This document shows, in pieces, positions 55,063 through 64,000 of a stretch of 64,000 nt of DNA. Source of the stretch: Catonia carolina (lineage: Eukaryota; Arthropoda; Insecta; Hemiptera; Achilidae); assembly GCA_035578175.1 (NCBI GenBank), contig JAQMRL010000001.1, forward strand, positions 47,019,553-47,083,552, read 5' to 3'. Made by a program: the position numbers and the translations under genes. The stretch's first letter is position 1. Each line of letters begins with the position of its first letter. The notes below the pieces were generated by a model. The model did not search any database and was not told the DNA's origin. It was given only the letters and a program-made list of their open reading frames with translations.

Positions 55063-58000
55063 TTTAATCTATAACGCCTCGTTCAATAAATTCTATAGCT
55101 ACTAAAAATTGTTCAAAACTTCAACTTTGTTTGAAATTTATTACTCTTCAAGTAAAACCCTCAAGTATTTATGTGTCTGCATTTTATAAGTTTACGTTGA
55201 TTATAAAACACAAGTTTATTGAAAATAAAATAAAAATAATATTTGATTTGTCTGAAATTGTGTTTTTTATCTAAATTTATATTTGTAACCAAGTTTAAGA
55301 AACTGATACTTTATTATAACCTGATTTTCGGAATGAGAGCGCCCAGCAAAACGTGCGTCTGCATTAGTACAGTCTTGTATGTACTGCAATAGTGCAGTGT
55401 ATGTAATCAACAATGGAACAGCATGCCTACAAAATACAATGGGTGTTGTCAAATTTTAGCAACACTCTGACTATACATCTAACTATAGGTCGGAGGGGTA
55501 TGCAGGGTCAAAGTCAAGTATGCGCATGCGTAGCTCAGCGCTGACAGCAATTGGCTTGGCCTTTACAAAGATAGAAATTAAAATTTATGCATTACCTACT
55601 GATTTAAGTAAAAGTTTACTAATATTTATTTTTAGTTATGACCCAATCAAAGTCTTTGCACAGTATATAAAAGAATCAGCAACGGAGTAAGGAATCAAAT
55701 TAAGTTAATTTTATTTACTTAAAGTTAAAGTTACATACAGATGGTTAATGACTATTGTTTATTTTTTCAGGTGAGGTGATAAGCATTCCACTTAATACCA
55801 GAGAAGCTCTTTGAGGTATTTGATAAGATAAATTGACCATGTCAATCACTTAAACCGGTATGTAATCAGTTAAATACACAAATTAAAAAAAATGTAATTG
55901 AATGTAGAGTAAAAATAAATATCGTTCTTCATTTATTATGGCAGCAAGTGATCATTCTTAAGACATTTTACACCAAAATGAGTTGTGATTCGTTGGAAGC
56001 TACTTTGGACTGATAATCGGTAGCTGCATTCTCAAATTAGCAAAAATTTTATATATTATAAGAAACTTTGTCTTAATGTAAATTGAATGTTTCATATCAT
56101 TTATAGTATGAAAATATTTGAGTTGAACATGTTATATGCATGTTACTTCACTAAGGTCGACCGTACACGTAAGCGATATAGTGTCATAGGTATGGTAAGA
56201 TAATATGTACAATAAAATTTAACAAATATAATATTTGACGACATTTTTTCTTACTATAAAAAAATTATTGTATTCGAGAAGTTTTGGTATGAATCATATA
56301 AAAACTGCGGCGGAAGAAAAATTAGTGTACAGTAGCGGGACACCAAGAATGATTAAAACATTTGTTCGAAAAGATAAATTTGGCTGGTAACATCAATTTT
56401 TATTGTTGTACTAAAATCTGTGCTTTGAACTACAGAAAGAAAGACAATCTGGTTCAATGGTAGTATATATTTTATACACTTAATAAACAAATTTATGCAT
56501 TTAGAACTATCAACTTAAAAAATATCCGTAGTATAAAATTTTTTAATTATAAAAAATAAATCGGTTAATTATAAAAAAGTTAACATTAAACAAAATACGG
56601 AAAATGTTGAAAGAACAGTGGTCTGCTCATGTAACAGTAGTATGCTCCTAATACTAGCACAAGTACCATTACGAATATTTATGAATGGTGCCCATTGGCT
56701 ACATTATATGGATAAACTTAGTGATTTTTTATCATATCGGGGAAATTTAAATTGAAGTGGTTTAACATTTACATGGTGCTAAGTTTTGCAGACCCGAAAA
56801 TTTGAATTGAATAAGTCGAAACAGGTTAAACAAAGATTTTTATAGTATAGATTTTGTCTTGATTGTTGGCCAGTTATTCGGGTACGCAAAATAATATATA
56901 AATGGGTATATTGTATGTATATAAATTTAATTTAGACGTAATATGTACAGTAAAAAATCCAGTAGATTTAGTACTTTAAAAGTAGAGAAGACCACTAAAA
57001 TATTTTGTCCAGAATTGAAGTGAAGGTTTTAATCCAGCTAGTGACAGACAGATGTGATAAAATGAACAAGAACATAGTCCTGCCTATATAATTCAAATAG
57101 GGTGACTGATATAAGGCTTTAAAGCCGCATTGTGTATAGAACAAGAATAGAAACAGTATTGTAATCTTAGAGGATTAGAGTATTAGTATATTATACGTCA
57201 TGTACTAATTACAACAGTATTAACACAAATTAACATTGTTTGGTACATAACTAAACGTCAGCTGTTATGGAAACGTGAATTTCCTCTGAAGTCTGTATAT
57301 TAAAATAAGGATATCCTGAATCTGACAGCGTTGAAATTTGGATCATCCTTGCGGAAGAAACATGAAAAAATACCTGAAAACAGAACAAAAATGATATTAT
57401 TAGTTTCATAAATATCTATTTTAAAATTTGATAAAATTTACTAGATAGGCAATATAAACTGTTTTGTATACTTTGGCTACAGTTAGAAATTTCTTGTTTA
57501 CAACATGAATTGCATTGTTCAATGGGTTTTACTTCCTTCTTTTGTTTGCTTCCTTTTGAACAATGTGTTTTTATCGTTGGTTAGTTTATTTTTCAGCTAA
57601 ATAAATATCAAGGAATACTGTACGTATTATGTTTGTCACAGTTTCTTCCTTTTTTAAGTAAAAATAAACATGTTTTATTTTTATTGTACAGCTTTATTTT
57701 GTTACAACGTATCGATAGTATACGTTTACAAATAATTTCTTTTCTATTATCTTGATTCTCTTTTTTCACTGTTTGCTCAGGATATTATATTTTCAACATT
57801 TTTATGAGATTTTCAGCCAAGTGCGTACACATTCAAATTTTTTGTTTGTTTCTTCTTATTATAATAACGTTTCGCTATTTGGAATTAAATTATATATGTT
57901 TGATTTAGAAAAATTGTTATTTTTTTAATGATTAATTTAAAAAAATTGTAAATTTTATTTAATGAACGAAAAAGTTGTAGTATATCAATTTTTATCTTGA

Positions 58001-59130
58001 TATTAAATAAGACACTGAATTGAACCACACAGTTTAATCTGATCTGAGTAAATAAGTAAAAAGATGGTTAGACCTCAATTTTCTTTTCCAGATTGAAAAC
58101 TGATGTGTACCACTTAGCTCCACTAAATTTACTTAATATCTCCTTAAGTATTCTATTTACCAAATCTACTTGAAAATCAAAAGTTATTCATTTCCTTTTA
58201 AAACCACCACATTAAATAAAAAGTCAGATCAACGTAACAAGGTGTAATTCGTACCAACGGTAATTAGCAGCTTCAATGGATTATAGTAAAATTTAATTCG
58301 GGCTCAATCTACTAATACAATAAAGAAGTAACATTTGTTTTAAAAATTCTTTTAATGTTGAAAAGCTTAGAACTTTTTGAGTAATTTTTAAACTTGAAAA
58401 GTTGTGATTGGTAAAATGATGTAATCCTTTATTTTTTTATTTGGTTGGAAAGGTAAGTAATTCTAACTTCCAATATGACACCATACAATTATCATCTTTT
58501 ACTCTTTCTTTGAACATTTTTGAAAATTATTTATGGGAAAAATATACAAAAAATGACACAATTCAATCTCTGCATAGAAAGTTGTGTAGGCTAAACTTTC
58601 CAAAAACCTAAGTGATCGTACCATTGTTTTTAGAAATAGCTTTTTACTTAACTTAGATACTAATCCAACTATTCTCCGACAGACAAACAGGATGCCAATG
58701 TCGTTAAATTTAAAAAGCGTTATATTTTGTAAAACTTATTAAAGTCTTTCTTTTTTATAAAACCTCTGTTTTATTTTGTTATAGAAGGGTTAAAAAGACT
58801 ATGTACTTTACTTAGTTGAAAATAAAGGGGCTTCATTATTATAAAATTAAATTAATTACACAATAATTCTATACCAAAATACTGCTGATAAAAATATGAG
58901 ACAGTTCTTTTAAGAACCATAGTTTGTTTAGAACTATAATACAAAAAAAATCAACTATTCTCATGTATTTTCCCCGTCTGCTGGTGATTCATACCGATGT
59001 TAGAAAAAATGTCTGTTTCCAGTACTGATTGATTTTATTTTTACAGTAGTAATTAATTTTCCACGTGTGAGTTCATGTGAAAACTTAACCCTTTAAGTTT
59101 GTTTACTATCAAATGCAGCGAGAGGGTGGT
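55063..59130. other. AT-rich intergenic DNA, no gene seen
   Basis: No supported feature. A stretch at 55480-55560 (ggtcggaggggtatgcaggg, gcgcatgcgtagctcagcgc) is more GC-rich but has no recognised motif. Confidence 0.45.
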
Positions 59131-59238
59131 TAATAGCTGTTATAATTTTCCAGACCCTGGACGGCAATCAAGCCCAAGACCTTCCGCTGTAAAATTCAGC
59201 CTAATCTGGTGCTCGAAACCAAGGCGGCTTTAACCTGT
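59131..59238 (-). repeat. Degenerate tRNA-derived SINE
   Basis: On the minus strand agccgccttggtttcgagca and cttgggcttgattgccgtcc recall A and B boxes of the local SINEs, followed by gggtctggaaaattataaca. It is strongly mutated. Confidence 0.45.
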
Positions 59239-60904
59239 AATTTATTTACTCTCAATCTTAAGAATGCAATAAGTTAAAATACTGTTCACCCTATAATAAA
59301 CTGTTAAAGATATATATTTATTTGTTAATACACTCAATTTTACAATAATATTAATAATTAATAATAATTAATTTTACTATAATATTGTTTAGCCGTTAAC
59401 GGTTAGCCTATAATTATGTAACAGATTTTATTCCCAAACATAATTTATCCTAGAATATTTTATCCTAGCAACCATGATACTTTATTTCAACTTAAACTCA
59501 TAAAATAATTCGTTTTAATGCACTACGCCCTGTTTCATTTTAACATACGAGTTTGTTTATTTTCTTACTATGATTTAAGTCAAGAGACAGTTTCTTTACG
59601 CGCCATCAACAATCCGTTTGAAATCAACAAGTAATATAAATTTCTTCAGTAATAGTAATGCATTTATTTGTTTTCAGCTGAATTCATTGCGAGAAACGTT
59701 ATACAAATAATTTTTTACATTGTTTCCTTCTTTAGATACGCCAGTTAAGGCTGAATTTCATTCTTAATGAAACTTTTTTAATAAAGGTTGAAAACTTCTT
59801 TGAATTTTTTAAAATTAATTGCGTTATTTGAATTAATTACGAGTTCACTAATTTACTTCCACAGGAAATTCTTTTAGTGGTAGTAAAACGAATAAACTGT
59901 TTAGATTCAATAATATCAGTTGAATCTTAAAATTTCAACCCACAATTTAGATAACTTAAATCATTATTCTGAAATTTTTGTTAGCATATTCATATGAATT
60001 TTTGTATTAGCTTAGTAAGTTATCTGGAATAAAAATAAACAATTCAGAAAATAAAGCTATTAGTATTTTAAAACTTCACGATACAATACTGTACCAGGTT
60101 TTTCAATTAAAACTCTAATTACATTTTTTTACGCTTTTACAAGTGTGAGAAGAAAATAGCTGCGTGTAAACAATACAGTTAATAAAATTACGATGTATAT
60201 GTTTTATGTTGTAGTTATATAAGAAAACTTATAGTTGTATACAATATAGTTATATACAAAAACTTTAAGCAAAGACGAGAAAATCTGAGTAATGTTCTTA
60301 GAATTAAAATAAAAACCACACTTAGTAGTGTGTTTTAACAAGACTAAATGTGAAGAAAAAAAAATATATATGTACAAAACTAAACTTGATGAACTGTGAA
60401 TCAACATCTTGAAACACAAAGTTGTTGAAGCTGGAGATGATGACGATGATAGAGATGATAACGATACCTATTATGAGATGACGATGATTAGTAGTTGAAG
60501 TAGAAAAGAAAGAAAAAAAGTTTAAATTATTAACAAAATCGTAGAGGTAAGTCGAGTGTTTTAAAATGTTTCAGTCTGTGAGTATCTTCGCTGTTGTCGA
60601 GGAGGTTAATTGCTAATGAATTCTGATGGTCTTCCAGTTTTTGTAAATGTTTTTCGCTGTTGTTTAATTTCTTCTTTTATGAAGGGCAGGTTTAGTTTTC
60701 TAATATATTAAAATTTAATTAATAGAAAAATTAAATTCTCAATGTATCTAGTTAACAGCAGTCAAAAAAGTGATAATAGCTGGGGAATGAAATTTCTGCG
60801 TAACAAGTAACAGATTGTTCTGCAATTGATGCGTTAGACCAATTACCTACAGTTAAGGTGGAGTTAAAAGGAGCAAACTAAATTTTCAATTATATAATTT
60901 ATTT

Positions 60905-61058
60905 ATTTTTAAGTTTATTTAAAGTCGATCAACATCTTGGTTAATAGTGACTACGGCTGGTGTCAAATATTTAAAATCTCCAGGCCCTAGCCGGGAATCG
61001 AACTCGAGACCTCCGCGTTGTAGGCTAGCGCGCTAACACTACGCTATTGAGGCGGCCA
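60905..61058 (-). repeat. tRNA-derived SINE with LINE-type tail
   Basis: On the minus strand: ggccgcctcaatagcgtagt, A box tagcgtagtgttagcgcg, B box gagttcgattcccgg, then a tail cgtagtcactattaacc followed by gatcgactttaaataaac, matching the 42009 copy and the 54.5-kb LINE tail. Confidence 0.75.
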
Positions 61059-63320
61059 ATATATAACTTATAGTTGAAAATCTTTGATAAATTCTTATTT
61101 ATTTCAAATTTAATTGTTAAAATATTATTTACATATTTCTTTTCATGTTCATTTGATAAAAAAAAATATAGCCTGTTGTTAAAACTATATTACAGAAGTA
61201 AAGTAACAATAAATTTATTGTTAATACCATCACTTTTTGAAATTTTGAAGTGCTAAGTTTAGGTTTAACACTTATAATGAATGCAAGAGAGTACAACAAT
61301 GAAATTAACGGAATTACACAAAATAATGTTTACAAATGGTTTAGAGCAGTTTATTACGTTGAAATTAATAGTGTTTCGAATCGATCAAAAGGTGCCTGTG
61401 ACTGAAAAATAGTTATATCACGTTCATTTAACTGAAAATGTACAATAAACTAATCGGTAATGACAAGGTATTGATGCGATTTTAAGTAAACTTATTTAAG
61501 ATTTACAACCCATAATGTACATAACATGGCAACTATCAGTATAAAATCCAATCATAAAGATAGATAATAGAATGTACCAACATTATTAAATTTTATTACT
61601 GACAAGAATGGATTACGTTAATTTATCAAGCTTAAACGCTAAGCAAATCTGGGTGGAAGTAATATCTATCCGATGCATAGACGTGGTGAATTGTGCTGAT
61701 CCAATCACGAGGGTGGGAATCAAACCGTGATAACATCCTAAGTATAATAAGTTCAGGTCAATTAATTTTACAAAGTGTTATAGCTAGTGATAAAACAGTG
61801 TGATATTCATTTTGTGCAAGATAAAAAGTAGATATCATTGTCAAAAATTACGGTTTATAGTTTAGATTTTAAAATATTAAAGGTATAAATTAGAAATTGA
61901 AATAACTGTATTAATTACTCTAATTCTAATTCTGTAGTGCTTTTACCAACAAGTTTCAGATAATAAAAGCTGTATTCTACTATAATTCACTTAGGCCTAC
62001 TTTAAGTAAGAATAGTACTTACAATACGCAGTAGTGTTACTTATATAACTATTACTGTAAAGAAAAGTGAAATAAAAAATGCGATGTATAATAATTCTAT
62101 ATAAATATTATTTTTATAAAATTACTTATATTACTTAAATTAAATGTCTCATCACAGTTAGGTACCATGTGAATACCTAACACGATCATTTTTATTTAAA
62201 TCGGTCAACCGAAAGTGCCAGTTTATTTGTGCGATTTTTTCAAAAACGGCTCTTACGATTTTCGTTAAAATTGTCTCGTTTACTACATTTTTTATGTTCT
62301 TTAAGATAGGGGTAAGTGGAATGTCCGCTGAAATTCGTAGACGCTGTGCTCTAGTGATAATAAACGGTATTTAAAGTTTGCGGCCTTAAAATGGATTTTA
62401 AGCAAGAGTGTATATAATTAAAGTTATAAACAATTTAAAAATACCTTCAACTTTTTAAAGCATTTGTTTCTACAGCGCTTTGTTTACAGTAGCATTAACT
62501 AGCGATTTTTCTTGACAGTTAGTGTTTTACACTACCAGTAAAGTTTTGTAAATTATTAATTAATATTTATTAAATCTCTTCTATTAACGTTCAAAAGAAG
62601 ACAACCTAAAAATTAAAGGTGAATTTTGTTTAATTAACCTTTCGTAAATTACAGCTTGATAATTTGTTTCTTTTATCAAACTGTTTTGATTAATGATTCC
62701 TTATTAAATGATGTCATCAATATCTACTTTTAAATTTATCTTTGTCTAAGAAAGTAAGTGTTCCGTACAAAAGTAGGTGGTATAGCTTACAGTTTGATTG
62801 ATGAAATGTGAGACGTAGTAAGATACTATAATCTTTGACACGTAGTTTAGGACATTTAGACACTAAGTCGAAAAATTGAAGGCTTCTTGCTCTTTGAAAA
62901 TCATGGGCTATATTTTTATATCAAAAATCATTATGTTTATAATATTTTATATATAAATCTTATATGCTAATTATTTAATACAAGTACTAATAAGCCCGTT
63001 TCTATGTTTCACTTTATAAATTTTTAATTTTTTTACTGCCTACTTGTGTTAGCAGGCTGCACCTGGGTTAGGGTTTGGGTACAGAGTGAAGATTTAGAGC
63101 AGAATGTTGGAAATGTTGGATTTAGGAAAATTATGTCGGTAAAAATTCATGGTAATAAGAATTTATTTTTAAGAAATTCAGAACATAAATTTATTGTAAC
63201 TTACTCAGAAATTTTGTTTATAAACTTTTTCTTTTTAAGTCAACGTTGTATTAACCTTTTGATTAACGAAGACTAAGGGTTATGGAATTGAAACGGTGGA
63301 TTTTGTCGTAAAATAATTTT
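61059..63320. other. AT-rich intergenic DNA, no gene seen
   Basis: No supported feature. Confidence 0.45.
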
Positions 63321-63324
63321 TATA

Positions 63325-63400
63325 TTCTACCCGGGAATCAAATTCCTAATCTTGCACTTAGTAAGCTAGCGTTCTAACCAATACCCAAAAAGGTGGCCAT
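63325..63400 (-). repeat. Degenerate tRNA-derived SINE head
   Basis: On the minus strand tttttgggtattggttagaa and ggaatttgattcccgg are mutated A and B boxes at a tRNA-like distance. Confidence 0.55.
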
Positions 63401-63675
63401 TGTTATCTTCCAGAATTTCTAAAGTTAGTAAAATATGGTATAAACATGTCTAAGGTTTTATGAACTAATTTTGTACGACCGTTTTTAAATTTTTATTTTT
63501 TTCGAGATCATGTACACGGTTTATACCCAAATATGTATTCATATGTACAAAGATTATAAAATACTTGGTATTGAAATATTTTGGAGAAGCTTACATTATT
63601 ATTAATATAGAAACTTTTCTGCCCATAACAGACAGATGGCGAGTCAAATTAATTACTCTCAATCTGTTCGTTGCA

Positions 63676-64000
63676 GGGCTAACATAAATAGTTCTGTTTC
63701 TTATCACATGGTTAGCCAATGAAATGACTGAATCGTTTAAGAACAGAAGAGGTAGAGGTGTAAAAGACACTAATCAGAGTTATCTCCTCTGAAAGCAATG
63801 AATTTCATTATACAGCCGGACCCTGTGGTGAATGAAGTGAAGGTGTCATTTGCAGAGTGGAAAGTATGTGCTTTTCAGAGGGCCCGGCATGCTGATAGGC
63901 ATACTTTTCCATTCAGTGAGGAAGGCAATGGTAAACCACCTCACTCCTCATTTTACTTAGTAAATCCTCTACAGGTTCAAACCAGCTTTTTGGCTGATGA
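63676..64000 (+). repeat. Dispersed repeat family B, copy 3 (cut by window end)
   Basis: Collinear with 24343-24650 and inverted 28716-28945: aagaacagaagaggtagagg, ctcctctgaaag, gtgaggaaggcaatggtaaa, ggttcaaaccagctttt. It also keeps a gcatgctgataggcatactt part that is lost in the 24.5-kb copy. It shows that the copies inside the Polinton come from a host repeat. Confidence 0.75.

Overview
The window is AT-rich invertebrate nuclear DNA, most likely from an insect. It holds decayed non-LTR retrotransposons, tRNA-derived SINEs with classic A and B boxes, microsatellites, and short introns with GT-AG ends. No host protein-coding gene can be supported in it. The species cannot be read from the sequence. 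Almost everything of interest lies in one large mobile element.  Left flank (1-16108): mostly featureless AT-rich DNA. It contains an RTE-clade retrotransposon on the minus strand (about 5960-9240) whose endonuclease/reverse transcriptase frame is broken by one frameshift, and a SINE-like repeat at about 13.29-13.55 kb.  Central element (16109-33297, 17,189 bp): a Maverick/Polinton-type element. It is flanked by a perfect 6-bp target-site duplication (aaatat), begins with AG and ends with CT, and has very long, nearly identical terminal inverted repeats (TIRs; 2875 bp left, 2516 bp right). None of the usual Polinton core genes is seen: no integrase, packaging ATPase, protease or capsid genes, and no complete DNA polymerase B. 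The only core trace is a rearranged fragment of the non-catalytic N-terminal region of a PolB-type protein. Instead it carries cargo typical of insect large DNA viruses or of host-control functions. The plus strand has an 81-residue basic protein, a spliced coiled-coil/RING protein and a nucleotidyltransferase-fold protein. The minus strand has a GTSF1/Asterix-like tandem CHHC zinc-finger protein, a hypothetical spliced protein overlapping a BIR-repeat (IAP-like) protein, a secreted matrix metalloproteinase with one frame break, and the PolB fragment.  Expression plan (inference): each TIR carries an inward-facing TATA promoter and an ATG-free leader exon ending in a strong 5' splice site. Nearly every cargo gene has a 3' splice site within about 1-20 nt of its ATG, or an ATG-free leader. 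The two TIRs could therefore act as a pair of convergent promoters feeding leader-spliced mRNAs. The MMP gene has its own diverged copy of the same promoter, and the GTSF1-like gene has a separate TATA promoter and intron. The left leader region contains repeated acceptor modules with CAA/CAC-rich, ATG-free exons. The element also holds an approximately 0.8-kb palindromic minisatellite, duplicated hairpin modules downstream of poly(A) signals, and copies of host SINE-like repeats, including one at matching positions in both TIRs.  Right flank (33304-64000): gene-poor AT-rich DNA with Jockey-like LINE remnants (about 39.4-40.2 kb and 54.3-55.06 kb), at least six tRNA-derived SINE copies (one 3' tail matches the 54.5-kb LINE), a dispersed repeat at 34.5 and 47.5 kb, and a repeat at the window end that also occurs twice inside the Polinton.
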